A DNA stretch of 64,000 nt from Terrimicrobium sacchariphilum. Lineage in GTDB: Bacteria; Verrucomicrobiota; Verrucomicrobiia; Chthoniobacterales; Terrimicrobiaceae. Shown here one piece after another: positions 1 through 9,714 of this stretch. Under the pieces are notes generated by a model that searched no databases, was not told the origin of the DNA, and saw only the letters and a list, made by a program, of their open reading frames with translations. Position 1 is the first letter of the stretch, and each line of letters begins with the position of its first letter. The translations under genes and the position numbers were made by a program. Where the stretch lies: assembly GCF_001613545.1 (NCBI RefSeq), contig NZ_BDCO01000002.1, positions 682,001-746,000 of the forward strand. Direction: 5' to 3'.

Positions 1-1
1 G

Positions 2-1963
2 CCGGTGCGGTTCTTTGGAACCAACCTGAACAGCGAAATCGTTACCGGGCTGACTAATGAAGAGTGTGAAATCATTGCCACCCGTATCGCCGCCCTGGGG
101 TACAACGCCATACGCCTGCACCATTTCGATGATACTCTGATCAAGGAGGGTGCCACGCAGCCCGAGTTCGACCCCAAACGACTCGATCGTATGGACTACC
201 TGATATCCTGCCTGAAACGCAGAGGTATCTATCTCGTCACAGATCTCTATATCTCGCGGTTAAAGGGATTCCCTGAGAAATATTCGGATATCACCGAGGT
301 AAAGTTTTCTGCCGCCTTTATTCCCGAGGTTCGCGACAACATCAAGGCTTACGCGAAAACTCTGCTTGAGCACGTAAATCCCTATACAGGCCTGGCTCTC
401 AAGGACGAGCCAGCCCTGGCCACGTTGTCGATGATCAATGAGGATGCTCTGGCAACCCACTATACGATAGACTACCTCAATCGCTATCCCCGCCTGCGAA
501 AAGCTTTTGACGAGAGTTTTGCCATCTGGTGTGCGGAGAAAAATGTCCCTGTTCCAGATACTCCCGCCAAGGATCCCGAGTTGCTCACCCGGTTTCTCAC
601 GGATCGTCAAACCGCTCTCTATGCCGATCTCAGTGCCTTCGTGCGATCACTCGGGGCCATGAAGCCGCTCACGGATATGAGCCATCGGGCGCTGTATGTA
701 ATGGCGATTCCCCGAAACACCTTCGATTTTGTGGAAAATCATGGTTACCATGATCATCCCGAATTTACCGGCACCGCTTTTGCCAGTGATACGATCAATC
801 ACAACAAAAGCGTGCTTGGCGACCTCAGCGAGCTGCTCCGATACGGCGTTCCTCGAATCTTCGGAAAACCGTTCATGCTTACGGAATGGAATTTTTGCTA
901 TCCGAATCGATATCGCAGCGAATCCGGGCCCGTAGTGGGCGCATATGCGGCGTTACAAGATTGGGACGGGATTTTTCGATTCGAATATTCCGGGATGAAG
1001 GTTACTGCCTTTGGTCAGACGCACACCTGGTCCTTCAATACCGTGTGCGACCCGCTCCAGCTTCTGTCCGAGCGGATCGCAGCGCTATTCTTTCTTAGAC
1101 AAGACGTCAGACCGGCGAGCACGCGAATATCTTTCGCCGTCACCCCCGAAGTCTGGAAGTTGCCATTCACTCACGACTACCTCCGTTGGGAGACTCTTAA
1201 AAACGCATGGTTTCCCAGTAATTTCGCTGAGCTGGGAACATTCGCCCAGATTGGAAGTAACCTGGTTACCCCGGAGGTGACTTCGATTCCCGCGGAGGCG
1301 GCAGTGGCATTTGAGGATATCAAGCCCTTGAAGCCAGCGATACCGGTCGTGCCAGCTCAAGGCGATTTCCTCAGGGGCCTTGAGCAGGCTGGAATCATAG
1401 ATGCCTCCGCGATTCGGCCTGACCAGGGGACATTCGCGAGCGAGGGTGGGCAGCTTTTTGCCGATGCGAAGCAACTTTCGTTCCGAGCCGTCACTGCTCT
1501 CAGCGAATGTCTCGTGCAAGCCGGTCCGGTCCAGCACGGAAATGCGCTCGGCGTAAAGGACAACACGACCTTCTCGACAGTGTTTGCCGGCAGTCTCGAC
1601 GGACAGCCGCTGATGGATAGTCGCCGGGTGCTTGTTCTGCATCTGACGGACTTGAGCAACTCGGAGGAAAAACGTTCTGAAATTCGAGGCAAGCTTATCT
1701 TTGCGCGCGGATCGAGCAAATATCCGCTCCTCATCCGGCGCGGCACCGCCGAGATTTCGTTGAAAAACCGCAACTCCGGCACTCCGAAGATCTGGGCCAT
1801 CGATGTCACGGGGCGGCGTCTGCAGGAAGTCGTCTTCCAGGTTCGCGATGGTGAGATCGTCTTCGTCGCCACAACGGCAATGAGTGGAATCACTCCGATG
1901 GCTTACGAAATCACCTGGCCGGCTCCTGCGGCATCGCAGGAAACCGCCCAGTCATCGCTCTAG
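2..1963 (+). CDS. GH5-like cellulase-family glycoside hydrolase (5' truncated)
   Basis: The reading frame is open from the window edge, so the N-terminus is missing. The GTG at 5 lies inside a conserved-looking segment (VRFFGTNLN) that normally sits some distance into such proteins. The (beta/alpha)8 barrel is recognisable: IRLHHFDD early on, an Asn-Glu pair in SMINEDAL (about residue 143) as the likely acid/base, and TEWNFCYPN (about residue 294) as the likely nucleophile Glu. A beta-sandwich-like tail follows the barrel. It leads a tightly spaced plus-strand run ending with a rhamnosidase and a SIS isomerase, so a role in a rhamnose-containing glycan is plausible. The exact subfamily and substrate are not clear. 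Confidence 0.75.
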   Translation, partial: PVRFFGTNLNSEIVTGLTNEECEIIATRIAALGYNAIRLHHFDDTLIKEGATQPEFDPKRLDRMDYLISCLKRRGIYLVTDLYISRLKGFPEKYSDITEVKFSAAFIPEVRDNIKAYAKTLLEHVNPYTGLALKDEPALATLSMINEDALATHYTIDYLNRYPRLRKAFDESFAIWCAEKNVPVPDTPAKDPELLTRFLTDRQTALYADLSAFVRSLGAMKPLTDMSHRALYVMAIPRNTFDFVENHGYHDHPEFTGTAFASDTINHNKSVLGDLSELLRYGVPRIFGKPFMLTEWNFCYPNRYRSESGPVVGAYAALQDWDGIFRFEYSGMKVTAFGQTHTWSFNTVCDPLQLLSERIAALFFLRQDVRPASTRISFAVTPEVWKLPFTHDYLRWETLKNAWFPSNFAELGTFAQIGSNLVTPEVTSIPAEAAVAFEDIKPLKPAIPVVPAQGDFLRGLEQAGIIDASAIRPDQGTFASEGGQLFADAKQLSFRAVTALSECLVQAGPVQHGNALGVKDNTTFSTVFAGSLDGQPLMDSRRVLVLHLTDLSNSEEKRSEIRGKLIFARGSSKYPLLIRRGTAEISLKNRNSGTPKIWAIDVTGRRLQEVVFQVRDGEIVFVATTAMSGITPMAYEITWPAPAASQETAQSSL

Positions 1964-1977
1964 ATTTTCCAGTTATT

Positions 1978-2724
1978 ATGAAAAAAACGCTAATACTTAT
2001 GTTTGCGGCCGGTGTTTTCTTGTGCGGTCGTGCATCCGCTCAGCAGGTCCTGGGGAACGGTCGTTTCGAGAAATGGAGTGACCTCAGCGGCACGCCGCCT
2101 CACGGGCAGGCCCTCGGCTGGGGCGGGTCCACTCCCGTGCAAGCGCCAGCTCTGGCCGGGTCGGGATTCTCCGCCGTGCTGAAAGGGGAAACCATGATCT
2201 ACCAGTTGCTGAACGCCGCCCCCGCGTTTCCCGCCGATTTTCAAATAAGTCAGACCATCGTGGTCATGGAGGGCGATGGGTGGCAGCAGCCACTATGGAT
2301 CACCCTCCAGGAGACAGGGCCTGATGGTGAGGCGGCGGAGAGGCATGACTGGATCCAGCTTCGCGTGGCGGGATCGGGCGGGGTATTTTCGATCGAGGCC
2401 AACACCGGCGCTGCGGGAAGCGCGCGCTGGCAAAGGATCGCGCAAGAGGTTGTCGATGCGTCGGTATACGATCAGGAGAAGAACAAGTTTACGACGAAGA
2501 AGCCCTTTGTGATTACCATCAGCCGTGATCCTAGTAGCGATTCCTATACGGTTTCCTACAGAAAAATCGGAGAAGCTCCTGTGGAGATCCCGAATATCAC
2601 GCATTTCGCACAGCCTTCGAACGGTTCCGGCAAACTCGCCTTTGTCTCTTACTCGGGTGTCGGCTCAGATACTCAATATTTGGCAGCCGTCGGTGGCGTC
2701 GAAATCGTCACAAAAAAGCCCTGA
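1978..2724 (+). CDS. small secreted protein, possible carbohydrate-binding jelly roll
   Basis: A 248-residue protein with a clear signal peptide (MKKTLILMFAAGVFLCGRASA, cleavage probably after Ala-Ser-Ala). The mature part has alternating beta-strand-like segments and begins with a NGRFEKWSDL-type start often seen in secreted beta-sandwich or laminin-G-like domains. No catalytic motif is visible. It begins 14 nt after the upstream glycosidase and ends 8 nt before the next, so it is almost certainly co-transcribed with them. Glycan binding is inferred from context and fold impression only. Confidence 0.65.
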   Translation: MKKTLILMFAAGVFLCGRASAQQVLGNGRFEKWSDLSGTPPHGQALGWGGSTPVQAPALAGSGFSAVLKGETMIYQLLNAAPAFPADFQISQTIVVMEGDGWQQPLWITLQETGPDGEAAERHDWIQLRVAGSGGVFSIEANTGAAGSARWQRIAQEVVDASVYDQEKNKFTTKKPFVITISRDPSSDSYTVSYRKIGEAPVEIPNITHFAQPSNGSGKLAFVSYSGVGSDTQYLAAVGGVEIVTKKP

Positions 2725-2732
2725 TTTCCGCC

Positions 2733-4718
2733 ATGTCTTCTCTTATCGATCCGAGTCAGCTGGATAAAGATGCGGCTCTCTCCACGGCGGAGTTTCTGGG
2801 CTCCGGGATCTTGACGACCGGTGCGAACTACTGGGCCTCGCACGCCGGGATATTCATGTGGCAGGACTGGCGGCCCGATATTGTCCGTGAAGATATGCGG
2901 TTGCTATCGGGCGCAGGCCTGCAAATCCTGCGCGTTTTCCCGCTCTGGTCGGATTTTCAACCCATTCACTCGCAGCGAGGTTACCATGGAAACCACATCG
3001 AGTTTCGCCTGGGCGAGGACCCCTTGCCCGATAACGTCGCGGTGGCCAGCGGTGTGAGTGAGGAGATGCTTGATCGATTCGGCGTGCTTGCCGACCTCGC
3101 CGAGGAGTTCGGGTTGCAACTGATCGTGGGCCTCATCACAGGGTGGATGAGCGGACGCTTTTTCGCGCCGCCCGCGCTTGAGTCGCGCAATGCAATCACC
3201 GATCCGCTTTCCATTCGGTGGCAGGTGCGCTTCGTCAGCGCACTGATCCGGCGATTTGAGACCCATCCGGCCATCCGGGCATGGGATCTTGGGAATGAAT
3301 GCAATTGCATGGGACCAGCCGCACGTGACCAGGCTTGGTTATGGACGGCCACCCTGGCCAACGCCATTCGGGTGGCAGATCCAACTCGCCCGATCATCTC
3401 AGGCATGCACAGTCTCGATGCCGATCCAACCAAGACGTGGACCATCCGGGATCAGGCCGAACATACCGACATCCTCACGACCCATCCCTATCCTTTGTTC
3501 ACTCCGCACTGTCACCGCGAGCCATTGGATACGATGAGGCCGCTGCTTCATGCCTCCGCCGAGACGTGCCTCTATGCCGATCTCTCCGGAAAGCCGACCT
3601 TTGTTGAAGAATTCGGGACTTTGAGCCCGATGGGTTTTGGCGAGGAGGCTAGCGCCGCGATGGTGAAGGTGCGGATGTTCGATCTTTGGGCTCACGACTG
3701 CCGTGCGGCACTTTGGTGGTGCGCGCATGATCAGCGGCATCTCACCCAGGCGCCCTACGATTGGCTGGCAGTCGAGCGCGAATTGGGGCTCTTCCGTGAT
3801 GATGGTTCGCCGAAACCGGTTCTGGATGCTCTTTCCGAAGCGCACACGTCGATTAACAGCCTGCCGATTGACCGGCTTCCCCGTCGCCGTACAGAAGCGG
3901 TTTGTCTTCTCACACCGGGCCAGGATAATTGGGGAGTCGCATACAGCACGTTCGTACTTGCGAAACAGGCGGGCTTTGATTTGACGTTTCACTACGTTGA
4001 TCGCGCATTGCCCGACGCCGGATTGTATCTGCTCCCCAGTATGAAAAGCTATTCCGCGCTCTCCCGCGGCAGGGAACGCGAACTTTGGGAAAAGGTGGCG
4101 GCAGGCGCGACGCTCTATGTCTCCTTTGATGCAGCAGGATTCCTTTCCGATTGGGTGGGAAATTCCGGGATAGAAGTCCTCAACTCCTCGGAGCGTGCTG
4201 GAGAAAGCCGTTTTCACCGTGCGAAAGATGACGTTCCGTTTAGCCTGGCTGCGGCGTGGCGCATACGAGTCAGGACGTCCCGCGCACAAGTACTGGCGTC
4301 GGAGAGCGACGGGAATCCCGTGTTCCTTGTTTCCGAATATGGAAAGGGACGCGTCTATTCCCTCATGCTTCCTCTCGAGGCCTCCGTCGCGGTCGCGCCG
4401 GAAGCTTTTTTACCGGAAACCCTGCAACCGTTCTGGGAACTCTACCGGGACTTCGCGGACCACGCGCTGGCGTCCCGGGTGATTCGGAAAAACTCTCCCT
4501 GGCTCGGCGTGACCGAGCATCCCGACGATGATGATGGAGTGATTGTGGTGTTTATCAACTACTCACCTTTGCCGATGGAAGACGAAGTTTCGGTCGCACC
4601 CGCCTATCGATGGGCGGAGACGTGGCTGGGATCCGAGCCCGTATCGTGCGGAAAAAATCGGTTGCGTCTGCAGATCCCGCCGCATTCCACGGTCGTAGCT
4701 CGAGTCTCCTTGCGTTGA
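2733..4718 (+). CDS. GH5-like glycoside hydrolase, cytoplasmic
   Basis: A 661-residue protein without a signal peptide. The barrel region is typical of clan GH-A: ILRVFPLWSDFQP in the first third, an Asn-Glu acid/base pair in AWDLGNECNCMG (about residue 188), and a nucleophile Glu in PTFVEEFGTLSP (about residue 295). WWCAHDQ, near residue 330, fits the final barrel strand. The C-terminal half resembles a Rossmann-type trimerisation domain plus a small beta domain, as in some beta-galactosidase/mannanase relatives. It starts 8 nt after the preceding gene. Lack of a signal peptide suggests action on imported oligosaccharides. Substrate is not determined. Confidence 0.75.
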   Translation: MSSLIDPSQLDKDAALSTAEFLGSGILTTGANYWASHAGIFMWQDWRPDIVREDMRLLSGAGLQILRVFPLWSDFQPIHSQRGYHGNHIEFRLGEDPLPDNVAVASGVSEEMLDRFGVLADLAEEFGLQLIVGLITGWMSGRFFAPPALESRNAITDPLSIRWQVRFVSALIRRFETHPAIRAWDLGNECNCMGPAARDQAWLWTATLANAIRVADPTRPIISGMHSLDADPTKTWTIRDQAEHTDILTTHPYPLFTPHCHREPLDTMRPLLHASAETCLYADLSGKPTFVEEFGTLSPMGFGEEASAAMVKVRMFDLWAHDCRAALWWCAHDQRHLTQAPYDWLAVERELGLFRDDGSPKPVLDALSEAHTSINSLPIDRLPRRRTEAVCLLTPGQDNWGVAYSTFVLAKQAGFDLTFHYVDRALPDAGLYLLPSMKSYSALSRGRERELWEKVAAGATLYVSFDAAGFLSDWVGNSGIEVLNSSERAGESRFHRAKDDVPFSLAAAWRIRVRTSRAQVLASESDGNPVFLVSEYGKGRVYSLMLPLEASVAVAPEAFLPETLQPFWELYRDFADHALASRVIRKNSPWLGVTEHPDDDDGVIVVFINYSPLPMEDEVSVAPAYRWAETWLGSEPVSCGKNRLRLQIPPHSTVVARVSLR

Positions 4719-6556
4719 AGACCCTGAAGACAACGCGGGGAGGCAAGGCTGTCGCTCCGGTGGTGGATATTTTCCCGCAAATAGCCGTCGGATACCATGA
4801 TCAATCGCGTGTCGCCGAGGAAATGCGGCTGCTGCGGGATCTCGGATTTGAAAGAGTCTATTTTGTGCTCTGCAATCCGGGGTATCCGACGTTTTCAAAT
4901 CCGCTCCTCTGTTTACATCCTCCGGATAGAGCGGGATTCGAGAACCATGCCTTTCGATCGCTGGTGGCACTGGGAGATCCCAATTTCGTTTACGTGCATG
5001 AATGCCATCGTCACGGAATGGAAGCCTTCGCCGTTCTCAAGCCCTATGAAGGCGGCGGCGGCTCCACGGTTCCCCATGGGGCGAGGCTGGACTTTGCCTC
5101 CATGCGGGAGGAAACCATCGGAGGCGAGCGCATCGGGTTCGACGCTCTTTTAAGCCGGCGTCCAGACCTGCGGGTGCAACGGAAACCGATTCCAGACTAT
5201 GAGCGGCTCCTGGCTCAACCGGTGACGGCAATCTCGATTTGTTTCTGCCTGGATGAAATCCCTGGCATCCAGCCCGCCCGTGAAGGGCGCGAGTTGGCAC
5301 CGGCTGGTTTCAAACTTTTCGTGAGCGATGACAACGGCCGCTATGTGCCATATGACGGTCCGTGCTCGATCAGCGACACGATGGAAAGGCGCTCAATCGC
5401 CGACGCGAATGGAACACCGCTGTTTTCGACACCACGCGACTGCCGCGTGGTCACGTTCTCGAACCTGAAGATTTCCGCCTCCGCTCGCTACTTCGCGATC
5501 CTGATCGACGCCGGGGAACGGTTGTTCACCATTCCACAGTCGATGATTGTCCTGCACGGCCCCGAAGGAGACATCCCATCCACGGCAACAGCGCAGGTCC
5601 GCGCAGGAGGCAATGGGATCGAAGCAAAGAAACCTCCTGAGGAGCGCACCTGGGGCATGGAGCAGATGCCTCGGATATTGAAGGACGCCGAGCAGGCTGC
5701 CACCGAATTCTCCACTTGGGGCTTTGAGTTTGACTGGCATGGGAGCGGGTTCTGGGGACCTGGCTGGCAGGACGCCTGTGTCTACGGCATCGCGCGCGGG
5801 AAAAATCTCTGGATGAAAGGCACTCCTTGCGAAGCCTATGCGGAGGTGCGGGAATATTGGAGTGACTGGGTGCAAAAATGTGTCGAGATGGGATACGACG
5901 GCGTGGACATTCGCCTGCAAAATCACTCGGGAATGGTCAGTGATTACGCCGACTATGGATACAATGAGCCTCTAGTTGAAGCCTACCAGAAGCTTCATGG
6001 TGTGGACATTCTCACCAGCCAGGCCGATCCTCTCGAGCTTATGGCCATTCGCGGTGATTTTTTCACCGAGTTCGTCGTGGAGGCGGCGGAGATCCTTCAT
6101 GCCGCAGGGCGCCAACTCCAGGTGCACCTCCGGCATTGTCACGAAGCGCCGCGCCTGAGTTCCGATTTCAATGAACTGGGATTTTGGGCCATGCCAAAAG
6201 TGTGGCTGAGGGACTGGCGTCGGATTGTCGATCTGGCAGATGAAATCACCCTCAAGGACTACCATTTCAACGTCTACAACCATCAAGTCGCCGCTGGCAT
6301 CAAAGAGTATGCCCGATCGAAGGGGAAAAGGGTATGGGTGCACTGCTACATTTCACAGGGGCGCGAGTTGAACGAGCCCTTTTTGCGCAAGGTTGAAGCG
6401 GACGCCAACGTGTCGGGAGTGCTGCTTTACGAAGTCGCCCATTCCGATAACAATGAAGTCAATTTCGGCTTGATCGAACAACATGGTCCCGTCGGCTATA
6501 ACGTTCCGGCGGCGACTGAATTGAAACGGCTTCTTGAGCTTTTCGGATATCGCTGA
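4715..6556 (+). CDS. unassigned TIM-barrel-like putative glycoside hydrolase
   Basis: The frame is open from an ATG at 4610, but that start would overlap the upstream gene by 109 nt. A TTG at 4715 overlaps the upstream stop as TTGA, suggesting translational coupling, and gives about 613 residues. The N-terminal half has the pattern of a beta/alpha barrel (RVYFVLCNPGYPTF, VYVHECHRHGMEAFAV), followed by a beta-rich insertion and a second barrel-like part (FEFDWHGSGFWGPG, GYDGVDIRLQNHSG, VWVHCYISQGREL, GVLLYEVAH). Acidic residues near the strand ends (VHE, YDGVDI, LYE) are candidate catalytic residues. I do not recognise the family. Its position between a GH5-like gene and a GH78 gene argues for glycan breakdown. 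Confidence 0.6.
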   Translation: MKTLKTTRGGKAVAPVVDIFPQIAVGYHDQSRVAEEMRLLRDLGFERVYFVLCNPGYPTFSNPLLCLHPPDRAGFENHAFRSLVALGDPNFVYVHECHRHGMEAFAVLKPYEGGGGSTVPHGARLDFASMREETIGGERIGFDALLSRRPDLRVQRKPIPDYERLLAQPVTAISICFCLDEIPGIQPAREGRELAPAGFKLFVSDDNGRYVPYDGPCSISDTMERRSIADANGTPLFSTPRDCRVVTFSNLKISASARYFAILIDAGERLFTIPQSMIVLHGPEGDIPSTATAQVRAGGNGIEAKKPPEERTWGMEQMPRILKDAEQAATEFSTWGFEFDWHGSGFWGPGWQDACVYGIARGKNLWMKGTPCEAYAEVREYWSDWVQKCVEMGYDGVDIRLQNHSGMVSDYADYGYNEPLVEAYQKLHGVDILTSQADPLELMAIRGDFFTEFVVEAAEILHAAGRQLQVHLRHCHEAPRLSSDFNELGFWAMPKVWLRDWRRIVDLADEITLKDYHFNVYNHQVAAGIKEYARSKGKRVWVHCYISQGRELNEPFLRKVEADANVSGVLLYEVAHSDNNEVNFGLIEQHGPVGYNVPAATELKRLLELFGYR

Positions 6557-6563
6557 ACTCCCT

Positions 6564-8993
6564 ATGGCACGTCCACGATTGGAGCGCTCTGAAGGCGCAG
6601 CTCTTCAATTCCCTGTCGACAAAGCGAAGCGCGAGACCGCAGCGGACATCTTCGGCCAGTCGCGGTGGATATGGCCAAATCGCCATCACTGGGATATCGC
6701 TAATAGCTACGCCCTTTTTCGGAAGTCATTTCAACTCGGGGCGCTCCCACTTCAAGCACCCCTTTTCATCACGGCGGATCAGTCCTACCGCCTGTTTGTG
6801 AATGGGCAATTCGTCGCTCGCGGGCCTGCTCGCGGCGTGCAAAGTCACTGGCCTTACGACGAGATCGACATCCGCAAGTACTTGAAGAAAGGGCGCAACG
6901 TCCTCGCGATCCGCGCCTACAACCCGGGAAGGAGCACCTATCAATATCTCTCAGCCGGATTTGCAGGGCTTCTCGTAGCCGCCTCGTGGGGGAAAAATCA
7001 CATTGTCAGCGATGCGACCTGGAAGTCCATCCGCCAGACAAGCGCCCGTCGGGACACGATTCAGGCGAGCATGCAGCTCTTCAATCAGGAGCATGTGGAT
7101 CTGCGCCTGGAAACAGGGGATTGGACCGCAGTTGATTTCGATGACAGTTCGTGGGAGGAGCCGACTTCGGATAGGGTTTGGAACGGTGGGCCTTGGTATT
7201 CCCTGGAGCCACGAGAGATGCCGATGTTGAGGGAGGAAGAGATTCCGCCAGGGAAACTGATCGGTTCAGGCCAGGGTCCATGCGCAGCTGGCTATCGCGA
7301 CGTGCGGGATGTGGTGGCCTTGCGTTACCAGGAGGACCGAAGTCACTCGGCAACGTCTTCTCCGGCGGAGTTGATAAAGATATCGCCTGTCCCTGCCGGC
7401 GAATTCCGGAGTTATCTCATCGATCTCGGAAAGACGGTCGTGGGTAACTTCACTTTTGAGATTCATAACTGCCGGGGCGGGGAGATTATTGACACTCACT
7501 ACTCCGAGACGATTGACCAGAATACGCTGACTCCGGATCTCGTGCTGTTGAATCACTGCCGGAACTCCATTGGGGACAGACTGGTCTGCCGCCCAGGTGA
7601 CGCGGTACATGTGTTTTATCACCACTACGGATTTCGCTATCTCGCGATTACCGTCAGGGACAGCGCGGTCGATTTTCAAATCGCACTCCGCTTTCGTCGG
7701 GTCGGATATCCGCTTCAGCGAAATGGAAGTTTCCTGAGTTCAGACTCCGATTTGAATAGGATCTGGGAGACATGCGCCTGGACCCAGCAGTGTTGCTCTC
7801 TCGATGCCTATGTTGACACCCCATGGCGTGAGCAAGCTCAATGGTGGGGCGATGCGCGGGTCCAGGCATGGAACACTTTCCATCTCGACGGGGATACCCG
7901 GCTTTTTCGCCGGGGCATCCGCCAGATCGCCGAACAAACGACACCAGATGGTCTGACCTACGGCCATGCGCCCACCATGGCGCACGAGTGCGTGCTGCCG
8001 GACTTTACCTTGATCTGGATGCTCACGATCTGGGACTTTTACTGGCAGACCGGATCGACAGAGCCATTTCTTTCCCACGAAGCCCAGATACAGAGAGCGT
8101 TAGCTTACTTCCGCGGCCGGGTGGACGAGAGAACCGGCCTGATCACTTATGATGAACGTTATTGGCTGTTCCTCGACTGGACCGATATTTACCGGGAGGG
8201 ATCTTCATCTGTCTACAATCTCTGGCTTCTCCTCGCTCTTGAAAAGATGGCGTTGCTCTATCGCAAGACTGGCCAGCGGCAGAAGGCGGCTGCTTTGGAG
8301 AGCTGGGCGGGGGAGCTGCGGCTGTCTCTGAGTCGCTTGATTAACGACAGGGGGTTTCTTTGCGATGGAATTGACCGCGACGGGGAATTGATCCGGAAAA
8401 GCGGCATTCACGCCCAAACGCTTGCCTTGATGGTCAAACTCAAGGGGATCAATCAGAAAAGCGTGATCTCCGATCTTCTTCTCCCGTTTATTCAGGGTAA
8501 TTCGGCACCGGCATCAAAGCCTTCGGCGTATTGGATCACCTATTGTTTCTCGCTGCTGTCCGAGATGGGCTGCGGAGCCGAGATCGTCGAGTTCATCAGG
8601 AAGCACTGGCTGCCCATGGCCGACCACGGAACGACTTGGGAAGACTTCCAGCCGTGTCGTGGGGAACAAAGTTTCTCTCATGCCTGGTCAGCTCATCCTC
8701 TCTATCATCTGATGCAAACCGTGGGAGGTATCACCCAAAGCGCGCCGGCCTGGAGGGAGGTTATCTTTCGCCCACTATTTCATGACAAAAGCTGCCGTAC
8801 GACCATCCCCACTCCTCACGGCAACATTCACTCCCATTGGCAAAAATGCGGAGATTTGGTTGAGGTGGAGCTGGTTCTTCCCGAAGGAATTTCTGCTCGC
8901 GTCGTCCTGCCGGGAGTAAAGAGGCAGATCAGCAAAGGAACCTCCCGCTGGCAAATTTCAGGCCGGAAACAAGCATCTCATGGCTGCAAATAG
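6564..8993 (+). CDS. alpha-L-rhamnosidase, GH78 family
   Basis: About 809 residues. The N-terminal part is a GH78-type beta-sandwich (SRWIWPN, LFITADQSYRLFVNGQFVARGPAR, a lectin-like substrate-side domain). The alpha/alpha-barrel catalytic domain carries DTPWREQAQWWGDARV near residue 418-433, equivalent to the family motif whose final Asp is the general acid. SFSHAWSAHPLYHLMQTVGGI near the C-terminal end of the barrel is also typical, and a closing beta-sandwich follows. A TTG at 6534 would overlap the previous gene; the ATG at 6564, 8 nt after its stop, is preferred. There is no signal peptide, so it probably releases L-rhamnose from oligosaccharides inside the cell. Confidence 0.88.
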   Translation: MARPRLERSEGAALQFPVDKAKRETAADIFGQSRWIWPNRHHWDIANSYALFRKSFQLGALPLQAPLFITADQSYRLFVNGQFVARGPARGVQSHWPYDEIDIRKYLKKGRNVLAIRAYNPGRSTYQYLSAGFAGLLVAASWGKNHIVSDATWKSIRQTSARRDTIQASMQLFNQEHVDLRLETGDWTAVDFDDSSWEEPTSDRVWNGGPWYSLEPREMPMLREEEIPPGKLIGSGQGPCAAGYRDVRDVVALRYQEDRSHSATSSPAELIKISPVPAGEFRSYLIDLGKTVVGNFTFEIHNCRGGEIIDTHYSETIDQNTLTPDLVLLNHCRNSIGDRLVCRPGDAVHVFYHHYGFRYLAITVRDSAVDFQIALRFRRVGYPLQRNGSFLSSDSDLNRIWETCAWTQQCCSLDAYVDTPWREQAQWWGDARVQAWNTFHLDGDTRLFRRGIRQIAEQTTPDGLTYGHAPTMAHECVLPDFTLIWMLTIWDFYWQTGSTEPFLSHEAQIQRALAYFRGRVDERTGLITYDERYWLFLDWTDIYREGSSSVYNLWLLLALEKMALLYRKTGQRQKAAALESWAGELRLSLSRLINDRGFLCDGIDRDGELIRKSGIHAQTLALMVKLKGINQKSVISDLLLPFIQGNSAPASKPSAYWITYCFSLLSEMGCGAEIVEFIRKHWLPMADHGTTWEDFQPCRGEQSFSHAWSAHPLYHLMQTVGGITQSAPAWREVIFRPLFHDKSCRTTIPTPHGNIHSHWQKCGDLVEVELVLPEGISARVVLPGVKRQISKGTSRWQISGRKQASHGCK

Positions 8994-9061
8994 AGTCTCC
9001 ACGATGAGTGTGATTTCCTGGGAGCTTGAAGGCTCATAAAGCACGTCGGGGCGATCCAATC

Positions 9062-9682
9062 ATGTCTTGTCATTTTCAAACCCTCTTCCAGCGATATCCG
9101 GCTCTCGACTGCTGTCGGAAAGACATCCTGCAGGCATATGACCTTCTGTCCTCCTCGTTTAAGAAGGGGGGAAAGCTCATGCTTTGCGGCAATGGCGGCA
9201 GCGCGGCGGATTCGGACCACTGGGCCGGAGAGATGCTGAAAGGGTTCGGTCATCCCAGACCCCTGGCTGAGTCGGCCAGGCAAGGGATGCCGCCAGCGAC
9301 GGCCGCGAACCTCCAGTGGGCATTTCCGGTGATTCCTCTCACTTCCTTTCCGGCCTTCTCCACTGCCTTTTGCAACGACGTGAACCCTGCTTATGTCTTC
9401 GCTCAACTGGTGTTGGCTCTCGGTCGGGAGGGCGATGTGCTGGCAGCTTTGAGCACCTCTGGAAATTCCGCCAACGTATGCCGTGCAGCTGAAGTTGCAC
9501 GCGCACGAAAACTACCCGTCCTTGCGCTGACCGGCCAGACCGTCGGCCAGCTCCAGGAACTGGCCGACGTCTGCATCTGCGTGCCGGCAACGATTACTCC
9601 GCACGTCCAGGAGTTTCATCTGCCGATTTATCATTGCCTCTCGCTCATGCTGGAGGAGGACTTTGTGGGATTTTGGAAATAG
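9062..9682 (+). CDS. SIS-domain phosphosugar isomerase, GmhA-like
   Basis: About 206 residues matching the single SIS-domain phosphoheptose isomerase type: LMLCGNGGSAADSDHWAGEML near residue 38-58 and ALSTSGNSANV near residue 133-143, the two phosphate-binding stretches, then a C-terminal helix EFHLPIYHCLSLMLEE. Known family members convert sedoheptulose 7-phosphate to glycero-manno-heptose 7-phosphate, but here the operon context suggests a ketose/aldose phosphate from a catabolic pathway. The ATG at 9062 is preferred over a TTG at 9026 because homology starts just after it. It is the last gene of the first plus-strand run and converges on the serine hydrolase gene. Confidence 0.8.
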   Translation: MSCHFQTLFQRYPALDCCRKDILQAYDLLSSSFKKGGKLMLCGNGGSAADSDHWAGEMLKGFGHPRPLAESARQGMPPATAANLQWAFPVIPLTSFPAFSTAFCNDVNPAYVFAQLVLALGREGDVLAALSTSGNSANVCRAAEVARARKLPVLALTGQTVGQLQELADVCICVPATITPHVQEFHLPIYHCLSLMLEEDFVGFWK

Positions 9683-9714
9683 CTCAACTGGAGGGGCAGA
9701 TCCCCGCCAGGGCT

